DNA of 64,000 nucleotides, taken from assembly GCF_036898095.1 (NCBI RefSeq), contig NC_090746.1:112193339-112257338 (forward strand), read 5' to 3'. Of the stretch, positions 35,910 to 47,897 are shown in pieces (the stretch's first letter is position 1; the number at the start of each line of letters is the position of its first letter). Position numbers and translations under genes: made by a program. The notes beneath the pieces are model-generated. The model did no database searches, was not told the DNA's origin, and saw only the letters and a list, made by a program, of their open reading frames with translations. This DNA comes from Palaemon carinicauda. Its lineage: Eukaryota; Arthropoda; Malacostraca; Decapoda; Palaemonidae.

Positions 35910-36165
35910 TATTATTATTATTATTAGCTAAGCTACAACTCTAGTTGGAGAAGCAAGCTGCTATAAGCACAAGGGCTCCAACAGGGAAAAAAATAGTCCA
36001 TTGATGAAAGGAAATAAGAAAATAAATAAACAGTATGAGAAATAGTTAACAATTGATAAAATATTTCAAAAATGCAGCAACAACATCAAAACAGATACTG
36101 CATATATAAATTATAAAAAGAGATTTATGTCAGCCTGCCTGTTCAGCATAATAATATTCTCTGAA
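35832..36165 (-). repeat. (AAT)n-tailed dispersed repeat, copy e
   Basis: (ATT)n at 35832-35926 followed by AGCTAAGCTACAACTCTAGT, GGAGAAGCAAGCTGCTATAA and GGGCTCCAACAGGG. Confidence 0.75.
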
Positions 36166-36169
36166 AGTT

Positions 36170-36398
36170 TGAGCTTCTCTTGCTTGAGGGTACGCTCGGG
36201 CACTAATCTATTTTTATTTCTCTTCCTCTGGTTTTGTTAAAGTTTTTTATAGTTTATATAGGAAATATTTATTTTAATGTTACTGTTCCTAGAATATTTT
36301 GTTTCTCCTTTTTTTCCTTTCCTCACAGGGATATTTTCCTTGTTGGAGCTCCTGGGCTTATAGTATCCTACTTTTCCAACTAGGATTGTAGCTCAACA

Positions 36399-36467
<69 letters not shown>
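36170..36467 (+). repeat. (AAT)n-tailed dispersed repeat, copy f, inverted
   Basis: Same family in the opposite direction: GAGCTCCTGGGCTTATAGTA, TCCTACTTTTCCAACTAGGA, TTGTAGCTCAACAAA, then (AAT)n 36397-36467. Confidence 0.75.
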
Positions 36468-36469
<2 letters not shown>

Positions 36470-36779
36470 AGTTTCACCAATTAAAATGCTTGATTAGGAA
36501 GATCATTCCACAAGCTGGTCACAGCTGGAATAAAACTTCTAGAATACTGTGCAGTGTTAAGTGTTATGATCTAGAAGGAAAAACTGTTAGTACAATAAAC
36601 CAATACACCAATTCCCTAATATCGCAAGAGGGTCTGCCCCTCTCTATTATTCTTCTCCTGTACTTCTCTTTCTCCCTATTTCCTTAATCTTTCCCATCCC
36701 GAGTACCTGCCTTTGATCTATAAACCGGATTGTATCCAGGGGTACTCTTCCTTTCCCCATATTTCCCACTTCCCTATCC

Positions 36780-36801
36780 TTATTATTATTATTATTATTA
36801 A

Positions 36802-36858
<57 letters not shown>

Positions 36859-36880
36859 CATTATTATTATTATTATTAAA
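36780..36880. repeat. (ATT)n microsatellite
   Basis: About 100 bp, with a few interruptions. The adjoining core block of the family is not recognised here. Confidence 0.9.
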
Positions 36881-37080
36881 CAGTATATTGGGTACTACGT
36901 ACATGATTATTCAATCTGGGAATATTCAAATATAAAGGATGGTCAGAATTATGAAAAAGCTTATGCAACATGTATGAAGAACCAGCTGAACGACGGTGCC
37001 AAAGATTAATATATGGATCAGGAATAAGAACTTTATTCTTTATAGTTTCTTCATTTCTTATTATCCTTTTCTCACTGGAC

Positions 37081-37082
<2 letters not shown>

Positions 37083-37141
<59 letters not shown>

Positions 37142-37330
37142 CCAAGCTACAACCCTAATTGGAAAAGCAAGACGCTATAAGCCCAGGGGCTCCAATAGGG
37201 AAAAATAACCCAGTGAAGAAAAGAAATAAGGAAATAAATAACTGAAGATAACAAATTAACAATAAATCATTCTAAAAAAAGTAATGTCAAAAGAGATATG
37301 TCATATATAAACTATTAACAACGTTTGGGC
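37083..37330 (-). repeat. (AAT)n-tailed dispersed repeat, copy g
   Basis: (ATT)n 37083-37140, then CCAAGCTACAACCCTAATTG, GAAAAGCAAGACGCTATAAG, CCCAGGGGCTCCAATAGGGA and GAAGAAAAGAAATAAGGAAA. Confidence 0.75.
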
Positions 37331-37356
37331 TTGTAGTATCCTACTTTTAGCTTACC

Positions 37357-37419
<63 letters not shown>

Positions 37420-37482
37420 GTAATAATAATGATAATAATAATAATAATAATGATAATAATAATAATAATAATAATAATAATG
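37325..37482 (+). repeat. (AAT)n-tailed dispersed repeat, copy h (truncated)
   Basis: Starts GTTTGGGCTTGTAGTATCCTA, then TTTTAGCTTACCTT and (AAT)n to 37482. Faces copy g head to head. Confidence 0.7.
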
Positions 37483-37842
37483 TAATGTATAGCACAGCTT
37501 ATGATGATCTGAATGCAAAGGATGGTTTGCATTATGAAATATTTTAAACAGCACAATGAGTTGAGTGAACGATATGGTGTCAGAGACTGATATCTCCACT
37601 GAGAATAATTAACTTGCTAGAACTCTAGTTTTCATCCAACAATTGACAATGAGATTCATCTGTTGAAGACCAGACGGGAGAACAATAGGTCCACTCCAAA
37701 CATGGCAGCATTGACAGGTTCCGACAAATCTTGAAATGTTTACTCAATATATTATTTTTTTGCAATTGAGGGAGATACAAATTTGACTTGGTTCTCAATA
37801 CTTAATTTGTAATAATAGAGGCCATTAGAACTCTAAATGGGT

Positions 37843-38203
37843 TGCTGTGGCCTGATCGGTAACGTCTCTGCCCGTCGGGGGTTCGAGTCCCGCTCAGACT
37901 CGTTAGTGCCATTAGTGTTTGCAACCTTACCATCCTTGTGAGCTAAGGTTGGGGTGGTTTGGGGGAGCCTATAGGTCTATCTGCTGAGTCATCAGCAGCC
38001 ACTGCCTGGCCCTCCCTGGTCCTAGCTTGGGTGGAGAGGAGGCTTGGGCGCTGATCATGTAATATATGGTCAGTCTCTAGGGCATTGTCCTAATTGCTAG
38101 GGCATTGTCACTGTCCCTTGCCTCTGCCATTCATGAACGACCCACGGCGTCAATGACCTCAGATGTCAGGATGCCTGAAAACTTTAAATCAATCAATCAA
38201 TCA
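37843..38203 (+). mobile_element. tRNA-derived SINE, family A, plus copy
   Basis: Head: TGGCCTGATCGGTAACG (A-box region) and GGGTTCGAGTCCCGCTC (B-box), as in a tRNA gene. The body is shared with 21557-21880. It ends CTTTAAATCAATCAATCAAT, an (AATC)n tail. Transcription by RNA polymerase III from the internal boxes is the known mode for such elements. Confidence 0.8.
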
Positions 38204-38764
38204 TGAACGACCTTTAAACCTTTAAAACGTGGTTAATTTAACACAGTCGGTTAAAATACCTGCGTGTGGGGGATGGAGGAGAGCTACCCAGTATTCCCAC
38301 TTTACGATTTTTTAATGATTAACTTCTTCCCAATAATTTTCATAATCCACTAATTTTATCTAGATCTCTACAAAGAGATTCAACAATCTCGGGCCTACAC
38401 TCAAGAAAGGAGAGTGAAGCAAAGAGACAAGAGTAGTATCACCTGCATAAAGTAGGCTAACAATCGTTTTATCAAAGTCCCCATCTCATAAAAGGCTAAA
38501 AAACGGTGTCCAAAGGAACATCAGAGATTACAATCCTTTAGTCACTATAGCTCATAAACAACAGTTCTTTGTATTTTATTGGTTTAAATTTCAATAATGA
38601 TACAAAGAAATTATTAATTATTCATCAATTCCCATCGATATTCGTTTGAAATTAAGGGGCTTATAACTAATATTATCCTATTCATGACTAATCATATGAA
38701 CTTCATGACCAGATTCTATGCAAGAGCTAAGGACTTTGTGAAAGCCAAATAGCAAACCCAGGAA

Positions 38765-38766
<2 letters not shown>
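38204..38766. other. Unassigned AT-rich segment
   Basis: Between SINE A and a (TA)n run; no gene or repeat recognised. Confidence 0.3.

Positions 38767-38857
<91 letters not shown>
38767..38857. repeat. (TA)n microsatellite
   Basis: About 90 bp of pure TA. Confidence 0.95.
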
Positions 38858-38859
<2 letters not shown>

Positions 38860-38924
38860 CTAGAAGTACTAAGAGGTACACTTAAAAAAACTGTAATTAA
38901 TCAGAAATTCTCCGTAAAAATATA

Positions 38925-39100
38925 CTTCTTTCATCCGTATTTTAGTAAAATACAGGAGACCGTAATTTTGCCCTACTTTGTTATTACGTTTTACGGGTTG
39001 GTGACTGTAATACCACTCCTTTACGTCAATACATCTGTTTTCAAAATGGTATATGCCTAGCAAAATTTATTCATGGATTTTTACCGTTTTTTAGGATGAC
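38925..39100 (-). repeat. Dispersed repeat D, minus copy
   Basis: Reverse complement of the plus copy at roughly 75-80% by eye (GGAGACCGTAATTTTGCCCTAC, TTTTACGGGTTGGTGACTGT). No ORF; possibly a MITE. Confidence 0.65.
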
Positions 39101-39212
39101 CTAAAAAAGGAATTAGATAGCGTAGAAGATGTATTGGAAAGAAAAGGATCTAATATTTGGGACAGGAGAGAGTGTGAATTTGTGCGTTTTAATACGTTAA
39201 TGATGATCCTCC

Positions 39213-39435
39213 TGCGTAGCGTCCTGACAAGTACAGTGGTAAGGTGTTTGCCTACCATTTGCATGGCAGCAGATCGATCCCCGCCCAGGACTGTAAGTTT
39301 AAGCTGTTTACTGGGGAGGCCACTGCTGTGGTAGGGCACTACAGTGGGGGGTTGGGCTTGCCCGGCTGATGTTCTGGTGAGCATCTATTCTGATGGAACT
39401 GGAACTGAAACCAGACACCTTCAACCTTTAACCTT
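39213..39435 (+). mobile_element. tRNA-derived SINE, family B
   Basis: A different head: GTGGTAAGGTGTTTGCCTAC (A-box), a TTTGCAT anticodon-loop-like segment (TGC) and B-box AGATCGATCCCCGC, then a unique body (GGGGAGGCCACTGCTGTGGT). Resembles tRNA-Ala(TGC) by eye. Ends near GGAACTGGAACTGAAACCAG. Only one copy in the window. Confidence 0.55.
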
Positions 39436-39504
39436 AGGACAATGATGTGTAAGTTTTCTGAAAGGGCTGTTCATCCACGCTTCAGCACTTGAAGTCAGCA
39501 TATG

Positions 39505-39765
39505 GTATTATTATTATTATTATTATTATTACTCTCTAAGCTACAACTCTAGTTGGAAGAACAGGATGATATAAACCCAGGGGACCCAACAGGGAAAATA
39601 ACTAAGTGAGGAAAGCAAACAAGGAAAAAATATTTTAAGAAGAGTAACATCATTAAAATAAATATCTCCTATATAAACGATATAAAATTTAATAAAACAA
39701 AAGGAAGTGAAATAAGATAGAATAATGTGCCCAAGTGTACCCTCAGGCATGTTGTCTTTTCCTTT
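39505..39765 (-). repeat. (AAT)n-tailed dispersed repeat, copy i
   Basis: Short (ATT)n at 39505-39530, then CTAAGCTACAACTCTAGTTG, GAAGAACAGGATGATATAAA, CCCAACAGGGAAAATAAC, and the 5' part AATAATGTGCCCAAGTGTAC shared with copy c. Confidence 0.75.
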
Positions 39766-39796
39766 GGGTCAATCACTGATGGGGATACTACTGTAT

Positions 39797-40122
<326 letters not shown>

Positions 40123-40124
40123 CC

Positions 40125-40440
40125 CGAGTACCATATATGGATGAGATCATCATGGTGAGTGGTAGATGGAGATGGTCTGGGCATGCTCTTCATACTCCAC
40201 GAGAGAGGTTAGTTTACTAAACTTTCAATTGGGCTCCACGAGGCACTAGAAGAGTTGTAAGACCCAGGCCTACACTGCTGAGGACTATGAAGCGTGAAGT
40301 AAGAGTTGATGAATGAAGTATTGATTTGAAAGCTCAAGATAGAGACGACTGGCGAAATCTAACTAACCGATGCCCTTTGCGTCCATAGGCGTAGGAGGAT
40401 ATGATGATGATGATGATTATGATGATGAATAGGCTATTGC
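40125..40440 (+). pseudogene. RTE-like LINE 3' fragment with (ATG)n tail
   Basis: Plus-strand C terminus ([14 protein letters not shown] and on) and 3' end GACTGGCGAAATCTAACTAA ... GATGATGATGATGA. Same family as 30386-31690. The tail microsatellite is the LINE 3' end. Confidence 0.7.
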
Positions 40441-41100
40441 CCACAAAAATATTGGTATCAAATGTTTCTGATGTTTACTGTTTTTGTTTTTATTACATAC
40501 TTTGATAACTATGACAATATTAATGACAATGGCTGGGTGAAATCTTGAGAAAATTTTACCTAACAATCATTCATGTATCTTAATGTGACTGCAATTCATG
40601 CTGGTCACATTTTCAATATGACATAGAATAATAATTGCAATCATATGATTACTACAGTATTTTAGAATACAAATTCTTTTATTTCTGATGTGCGAATGAA
40701 ATTCTAACTCTTTCTAAACATGAAGGTATTGACATATCTCATAGTGAACTGCTTTTTTACACATGAACCCGAGTCTAAGATTACTTCTAAGCACTGAACG
40801 TAGATCAACAACTACTACAAGTCATCACGCAAGGTTGCAACATCGATTAAGTTTGCTATATAAAACTCTAAATAATGATTTTGACTTTTTATGACGCTGT
40901 TAGATATTGTTACGTTACATATATTAACATATAATAGGCTAATTATTACATATTTAACTTTCTACATAACATGAAATTTTGGTTAATGATGTCTTGCGAA
41001 ACTTATAGTCATGAAAGAAATGAAATTATTGGAATTATTTGTATGAACTCTATTTCACACTTAGTACCGTACTTTTACTTGTGAGTACATTGTTGGAATA
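40441..41100. other. Unassigned intergenic DNA
   Basis: AT-rich, no recognised element. Confidence 0.3.
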
Positions 41101-41142
41101 GCCGTATATTTTGTACCGTATATCTGTGTGAAGTGAGTGAAG

Positions 41143-41202
41143 TGCGCATGCGTCAAAAGACGCCATTTTCGTTGAGATCAGTGAGAGAGAGAGAGAGTGA
41201 GT
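41143..41202 (+). promoter_or_regulatory. Candidate housekeeping promoter: NRF1-like plus YY1-like sites
   Basis: TGCGCATGCG (41143-41152) matches the palindromic NRF-1/Ewg core. CGCCATTTTC (41161-41170) matches the minus-strand YY1/Pho core. The pair lies in a locally GC-richer area and is followed by a short GA run and a GTGAGT donor-like site. It could be the start of a non-coding first exon that splices to 51754. Motifs are direct; the link to TAO is inference. Confidence 0.3.
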
Positions 41203-42448
41203 AAATTAAATCAAAGTTGGTGTCTCCAGAACGCATTATGATGAGTGGATAACCCAGATACCAGGACTATGACACCACTGAATACGTCAACTGACGGAGA
41301 ATGTCAATATTGAGGCGATTGCTGGAGGCGTTGTTGTAATATAGCAGGAATATTGTGATGAGGTAGAGTGTTTTGACTGCAACTAAAGATGATGATGTTG
41401 GGAGGGGGGTGGGGTGCTCCGACGTCAATTTTAGCTCTATAACTCCTGCAGGGGGCAAGCGGATGTGTCCAGGAGCTTAATAACGATAAAGTGTCGCTCG
41501 TTTTGCGTTATGTGAGGTCAGAAGGAGGATTCTGTGGGAGGGGCGAAGAGGGCACAGGCGATAAGAAAGGTGGTGGTGCATTCACCAACGATTTCCTGTG
41601 GTGGGAATTCTTTTTGAGACCCTTCACTTTTAAAAGGCCTTCACAAGGCTGCTCATTGACCTTAGTTATCGGCTTTATCTTTCGAGGTGGGATTTTGGAC
41701 ATTTGAATGAGAAACAGCTGAGTTTTCGTGACCTCTCATACACTGGACGTTTGGAACAGGTGTAGTGGTGCTACGTAAGTTTGCTCACAGTGGGCCACGA
41801 TAGTTTGCAATAGGCAGTTCGAATGACATGTTCTACTAGATCTACTTTAGGGTTTTTTGTAATTAGCTATCTATTGATAATAGATAATGTTAAGAGTACT
41901 TTTGAGTTCTAAATTCGTCAATAGATTTGTGAAGGACTTAACATGACAGTAGGATGAAAGATGGTATTGACCAAATTTTAAAAAATTCTATTTATCTTCT
42001 ATTTATCCTAATTTTAATAGATATTTGAGGGTAGTGTAAGTTATTTGAACTTGTATTTATTTTTTAACTATATAAAATTCTGAACCTTGACATTACATTT
42101 AAATTGTACCTTAAATTGTAAGTGCCAAAGTGTGTGCATGCTGATGTAGCCTCACAGTGAATGATGGCTATTAATAAGACTTATTTAGTTAAACACACTT
42201 TGCTAAGAATAGATAAACCTAGATAGAGTAACAAAACAAGATTATAACTTGATACTTTATAATTTTGACCCCACGGCTTTGCTGTCGGAAATGTTCAATA
42301 GTTATGGTAACTCATTTGAGGTTTTTTTTTTTTATATAAATAAAGTGCTTTAATTGGGAGCATATGGAGCAAGTGAATAATAAAGTGCTTTATTTGCAAG
42401 TGGTGGTTAGACCATTTTTGCTTATATTTATTTTATAACCAATTACAA
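41203..42448. other. Unassigned segment downstream of the promoter candidate
   Basis: Includes a GC-richer stretch (41390-41700) with open frames on both strands (41491-41706 plus, 71 codons); no similarity recognised. Could be 5' UTR or intron of a gene read rightwards. Confidence 0.3.
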
Positions 42449-42991
42449 GGAGCCTTTGTATAACAGTGGCCAGTTCCTCATGCGTTGATTAAAAATGAAC
42501 ATCAACTAAACTAAACTTTCTCCCCTAACCTAACCTTCAAGCTGTGTCCTTACCTACATACCATTAGGGGGGGCTGACGCTCCCCTGCGACCCCCTTACA
42601 CTGCCGTATTCTGAGTTATCCATAATAATACGTACAGATGGCCGCTATCATACATACACCCCAATTACAATATCGTATTTATTAAGAGTTCAATGCATTC
42701 CAACCTTTATTTTAGTTTGTCATGCTCCCTATACAAAACAATGGTGGGGGTTCCAAATGGAAAACCTATAAGAATTAGGGGTTTTATTTATGATAGCCGC
42801 CGCCTGTATGTATTATTATGGCTAACTTAGAATACGGCATTGTAAGGGGGGTCGTAGGGAGGCGTTAGCCCCTCCCTATTAGGTATGTAGGTAAGGGCAC
42901 GGCTTGTAGGTTAGGGGGGAATAGTTTAGGTTAGTTGATGTCCATTTCTAAGCAACGTACGAAAAAATGGCCGCTGATATACAAAGGCTCC
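42449..42991. mobile_element. Fold-back element with ~210-bp inverted repeats
   Basis: The left arm from GGAGCCTTTGTATAACAGTGG to CCGCTATCATA (42449-42655) matches the reverse complement of the right arm (42788-42991) at roughly 85% by eye, with blocks such as CCTTACCTACATACC, GACCCCCTTACA and TGCCGTATTCT. The unique centre is about 130 bp, no ORF. A clear target duplication is not visible. Confidence 0.75.
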
Positions 42992-43434
42992 AAAATTAGT
43001 ATATTTCACACTGCAATATTGACATGTCAAGGAAAATTCGGGTATTTGGGGTTGGGAAAACGGGGATTATTTTATTGTAACCTAGCCAAGGGTGTCGGGT
43101 TCTCCAACTTACCAGGAGTAACTATATGACTTGGTCCACAAAGCTGTACTTGGTGATCCTTTCGTAAAACATCCATGTACTTCACACCTACATTAGATAA
43201 ATTAATAGATATTAATTTCCTAAAACATTTATTAATGGCAGACTGAGTAAATTACAGGGTTGATAGGCCTGTGTCTCTAGATAAACCTACATTTCAGTTT
43301 TTCATTTGCTGAACCCTGTAATAAAGGTCTAATTATAATTAGTTAGGCATGAAGTGAAACACTTACAAAACTCCCAAGTATGATAGTAATTAGGTCGAGG
43401 ACAATGGCTCCTCAACATCCTGGTCTTTCCATTG

Positions 43435-43530
43435 CCAATGTCTCTTTAACTACATATCATCTCCTACTCCTATTGGCGCAAAGGGCCTTGGTTAGATTTC
43501 GCCAGTCTAACTATATACAACTTTAAAATT
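43435..43530 (-). pseudogene. RTE-like LINE 3' end fragment
   Basis: Minus copy of the same 3' end (GCGCAAAGGGCC, GGTTAGATTTCGCCAGTC). Confidence 0.6.
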
Positions 43531-43639
43531 CTGTGGGTGATTCTGAATTGTGGATTTTTTTTTTTTTAGAAAAAATTGATTTTTCAAATGCACAAAATAT
43601 TGACATATTGAGAAAGCCTTTAATGCCTTTTCAGCAATC

Positions 43640-43880
43640 AATCTATCTTGAGGAAAGGCTTTGATTCTTTCATTCTACCATGTTTGAAATATTGTTCTCC
43701 TGTCTGGCCTTCAGCTGCTGACTCTCATCCTAATTTGTTCGATAAAAACTTGTGGTCTATACCTATTCTTGTTATTAATCTCTGTCACTGGTGTTCAGAT
43801 GGTTCTTTTTGCATGTTGCATAACATGTTTCAATGCTGACCATCCTTCGCTTTTAGATCTCACAGGCTTTACCATTCTGT
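43640..43880 (+). pseudogene. LINE C-terminal fragment
   Basis: Plus-strand GFDSFILPCLKYCSPVWPSA and then ADSHPNLFDKNLW, the post-RT segment of CR1/Jockey-type LINEs. Stops follow shortly. Precedes, rather than follows, an RT fragment at 43985. Confidence 0.65.
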
Positions 43881-43984
43881 CTGTAATTAATTCTAACATT
43901 CATAGCTTCTCCATCATATGATTAATTACTACACATCATTCTTGAAGTTTTATTCCATATGAACTCTAAAGCAGATGGGTACCC

Positions 43985-44200
43985 TATGGAAATTTACTAG
44001 GCTCAATCTTATTTTATATCTTATCAAAATTTCTACAGAGGTATGAAGTGAAGTTCAAGCTATATGCAGATGATACACAATTTTATTTCTCCATTTATAG
44101 TGTCTTGGAATGGACGATAATTAAACAAATGATATCCTTATACACCTTGGTGTATCACTTTACTAATTGTGGAAGGATGATCTTAATCTCTCTGTTGAAC
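43985..44200 (+). pseudogene. LINE RT fragment with YADDTQFYF
   Basis: Plus-strand LLGSILFYILSKFLQRYEVK followed by FKLYADDTQFYFSIYSV: RT catalytic Asp pair intact in a short relic. Confidence 0.7.
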
Positions 44201-44204
44201 AGGT

Positions 44205-44395
44205 TGTCATGTCTCTTCCCATAGTTTATATATGGCATATTTATTTTAATGTCACTACTGATTTAGAATATTTTATAGTTTTTATAAATTAGTTTCCTCA
44301 TGGGGCTATAGTACTTCCCTGTTGGAGTAGTAGGGTTTGTGGCATCCTGATTTTCCAATGAGGATTGTAGTGTAGCCAGTAATAATAATAATAGT
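44205..44395 (+). repeat. (AAT)n-tailed dispersed repeat, copy j
   Basis: Includes TAGTTTATATATGGCATATT, GTTGGAGTAGTAGGGTTTGT, ATTTTCCAATGAGGATTGTA and a short AATAATAATAAT tail. Confidence 0.65.
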
Positions 44396-44399
44396 TCTG

Positions 44400-47300
44400 T
44401 ATTATTATCATGTTACATTCTTCATTGGTATGCATAGCTGGCAGTAACTCGGCTACCTCTAGTGTTCAGTGTGTTTTGTGAATATTGTATCATCCTGAAA
44501 ATCTGAAAATAAACGGAAGCATAACAATTTCATCAGTGATTTGATTGAAAAGAATATTAAAGGTATCAGTTTCTAACAATTTCTCAAAATAGATTAAGCC
44601 ACTAATATGAACATTTTACATATATCTATGCCATGATTAAATGAAGTACTATGGAATTATAGTAGCCTGGGGAAAAGATGACCTAGATTGTTCACTGTTA
44701 GTATTCATGTTATCTATTGAACTACCTTATCTACTGCTTTGTAATGGCTTTTGTTTACTTCTTGATTAATGTATAGGCTAAGAGAGACTTTGTGAGTTGC
44801 AAACTATCTTAAGATGCTGATAAAGAAATCTGTGACTCCTGGTACAGGGAAGACTCCTCTGCTTTTTCTGTAGCCATAGGTCAGTCAGTGCTGTAAGGTA
44901 TTTTCTGTACCTTAATAGACACTACCCGACCGATGTGCGGACATTAGTAGAGGAAGAAGTCATTGTTGTAGAATGATCAGTTGGGTGCTTTTATGTCTTT
45001 GATCAACCTCTTCATGCTTATGCTAGGATGGTTCATACCGCTCTAAGAACAGTATGTACCTGGTTTGTACTAAAAACAGTTCTTTCAGTACGTAGCTTCC
45101 TCTAGTTCTTGATCTCGTAAAGAAAAGCACTTTCTCCTTAATCAGGAAGTAGGGCTCTGTCCCCTTCCTTTCTCCTTATTCAGAGAATTTCTAAAGTCTT
45201 TTAGATTTGGTGACATCCAGGCAGCAGGGAAGGATAAAAGAATACAGTATCTCCTTCAGTAATGTGTTTAATGTACATGCCCTGATGGGAGCATGCCTTC
45301 ATTTGCTCCTTTGCTCGTGCCCACGAGTTCTCTCCTGTGCATGCTTGTGCTCCTACAAGAGTCAGGATAAAAGTTCTCCTTCAGTCCGCTCCAGTAAGGC
45401 TCTCCTGTGTTCCTGCATTCATGAAAACACTCCTGTGCGCTTGAGCCCTCGCTACTTCGTGTGCATCTAAGGGCGCTCTCCTACAATAGCGTGCTCTCAC
45501 CTGTTTTTGCACACTCTTGTGGGAGCATGCCCTCACCTCTACATGCATCCTCTTCTGCAAGTGCACAATTGTCTTTAGTAAGGCCAGAAACTTGATAGCT
45601 CTACATTTGTTAGTGTTTCGTGTGGTGAAAGAATACATACAGGTAATGTTCCTTTCCCAGAAATATGTATCTGTTGCAGACAGCTGTTCACTCTAGAGGA
45701 GGTGATCTCTGGCTACCTACAGTATGGTCTTTTCTTACAAAAACCTGTGTGCACACTGCCGGTAGAAATAAGGGCCTCGCCCTTCTCCACCCTTGATGGT
45801 CATTCTCTCTCTCTCGGGAGAGAGGGGGAAAAGTTGTATTGAGAGTCCTCCCTTTGGGAATAGACATCTGTACATGCTGCAGTGTCGAATTGTCTGATCA
45901 CGGTAGCTGCGTGTCTACTACAATCTAAGTACTTCAGGATGTTATGTACTAAAACAGTCAGTACGTACTAAGACTGTACTCGGTGCCAAGCAGTTCATGA
46001 TACAAGTGCTCACACACCTGTTTCTAGCACTCTGTCTCATAAGAAATGGAGCTCTCTTGTTCGGGAGAAAAGGCTCCTCACCTATTAAGTAAGTTGGACA
46101 CCTAGTATGTTCTTTCTTCATACACGAGGCAAGAGGCTACATTTCTGTAATGCTGAATTCTAGAGAATTCATTATGCTATGGGGTTCAGGTGTTCATCAC
46201 TCTTGCTTGTTGCTGCAGGATTGGATACTTCACATACTGTATGTTCCTCTGTGTTTCTAGCATAGAACTTGTGGCATATGTTTCTTTCCTGCTCTTCCAT
46301 TACATGATACTGTAGAAGAGGAACCTAGGACTGTTCTCTTCGCTTGTATAATACGGAGGTCCCCTTGTGCTTGGTCTCCACGATCTGCATTTCCCATGGG
46401 ATCGGCCATGCCCTGTGATTGGGAAACTTACTGTTACAGCGACCAGGAACCTTATGAATATTTACTACTGTTGGAAACATTACGATCTGTTTTATGACCC
46501 GGAACGACAGTTGGAAGTTAACCTCTTGCATCATGTGATCGTCACTTTTAAGTCACCATGGAATTAATTCTCATGTTCCTGGTATCTGTTCCTTTCCAGC
46601 ATTTCTACCACCGAAGAGGAGGAAGGACTTATCAAAGTACAGTACGACCAAGAGTCTCAAGACTATGATCGATTCCTCGTCAGTGTTTCATGGGAGTAGC
46701 ATTTCTATATCAAAACCTAATCCTGAGATTGAGCGTGAGTGCTGCTAGTCAAGACATTGGCAGCTGCCTTCATTTCTCTCCTGCCTTGGGATGTTCCCGA
46801 GACTCATCGGTGACACCCTTGTGAGAGATCTCCCTACTCGCTGATATGCTCCTCAACCTAGAACTTCTCACATTTGGAGACTGATCCCAGGGTGAGTTTT
46901 CCCAGACGCCAAGATCTTTCATATAGGTCATGCTTGAAAGGTTGAACTAGGTGACTTCTCAAATCTGATCTCAGCACTCGTACAAGCACTGAAATGTCAT
47001 ATTGTGTGCGTGTAATTGTTAACAAGAATCCTCTCCAACCAAGTTCTTATGTGTATTTTCTTCATTGGGTAATAGCAGAAGAAGGCGCTGGAGACAACTG
47101 CTTTTTAGTTTACGGGCCCTTGTAGGGAATTCCTCGTAGTAATGGAATTTTTTTTCATTATAGTGGTCATTAGGTTTGTTGATGTCTTGAATTTTCAGAT
47201 ACCAGCCTAATGGTCTAAGCCTGAACAACGTCCCAACACCTAAGTCCACTGCCATAAAAGATATTTCAATGTTCAGCTTCCAAGCTGCATCAAGGTTCAA

Positions 47301-47600
47301 TCGCTGAACAATTATTGTCACGTGTTACAATACGACCCTGGGCTTGTCGAGCCCAATGACGAGGAAATACATGTACTGTATTTGATCTGGTTGAATGTCA
47401 AGAACAAAGGCACCTTGAAGTATTATTCAGCTGCCCCATTGGCCATTCGAAAACCAGATGCAGTATGTGGTTTGTCTCGTGTTAATGGAGAATTTTCCCT
47501 GTTGCTTCTGCACAGAAGCAGCATAAAGTCTTGTAGGAAGTCCTTTCTTAAGAGGGTTTGGTTTTCTCTTCATTAGGTAATTGGTAATCTTTAGGGATTT
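44400..47600 (+). other. Possible degraded retroelement gag-like region
   Basis: No exon recognised. 45200-45600 is rich in CTCCTGTGC and GTGCTC-type repeats and encodes Cys/Ser/Arg-rich stretches in the plus frames; 46600-46700 reads PPKRRKDLSKYS-like. This composition resembles gag regions of the DIRS elements in this window, but there is no decisive motif. Confidence 0.2.
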
Positions 47601-47719
47601 ATTATTTTAGGAGTGTCGCCTGTTTTTTTTCCCGTGAAGGTGTACAGTGATCTTATCGATCATTTCCTCCTTGAAGAAGCAGTCTCAGTGGGGTTTAAGT
47701 GAGTGCAGTACTGTATAAT

Positions 47720-47897
47720 TTCTCTTGGGCATTTGATGAAGAGATTTATAATGAGTAAGAGGGTTCAGATCCCCAGAATGTAAAAGGTCTTGCAGCATAT
47801 TTGTAGCCCCTAGTTTCCCTCCTGTTGCAATTTGGTGGTAAATGGCCTCACCGGCCCCAGTGCTGGGCCACAAATTCATAAATCCAATCCAACCCAA
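47720..47897 (+). mobile_element. Possible tRNA-derived SINE, family C
   Basis: A B-box-like GGGTTCAGATCCC follows a tRNA-like stretch; the body carries GGCCTCACCGGCCCCAGTGC and the tail is AATCCAATCCAACCC. Single copy; no family support inside the window. Confidence 0.4.

Noticed and set aside
37843..37910. A true tRNA gene at the SINE A head
   Set aside because: A and B boxes are present, but the acceptor stem is not complementary and the sequence continues into a repeated body with an (AATC)n tail.
41491..41706. 71-codon ORF (GGFCGRGEEGTGDKKGGG) as a possible gene
   Set aside because: No family recognised, an equal open frame on the opposite strand, and GC-rich composition alone can explain it.
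47019..47321. 100-codon minus ORF as a host exon
   Set aside because: No similarity recognised and no convincing acceptor and donor pair around it; left unassigned.
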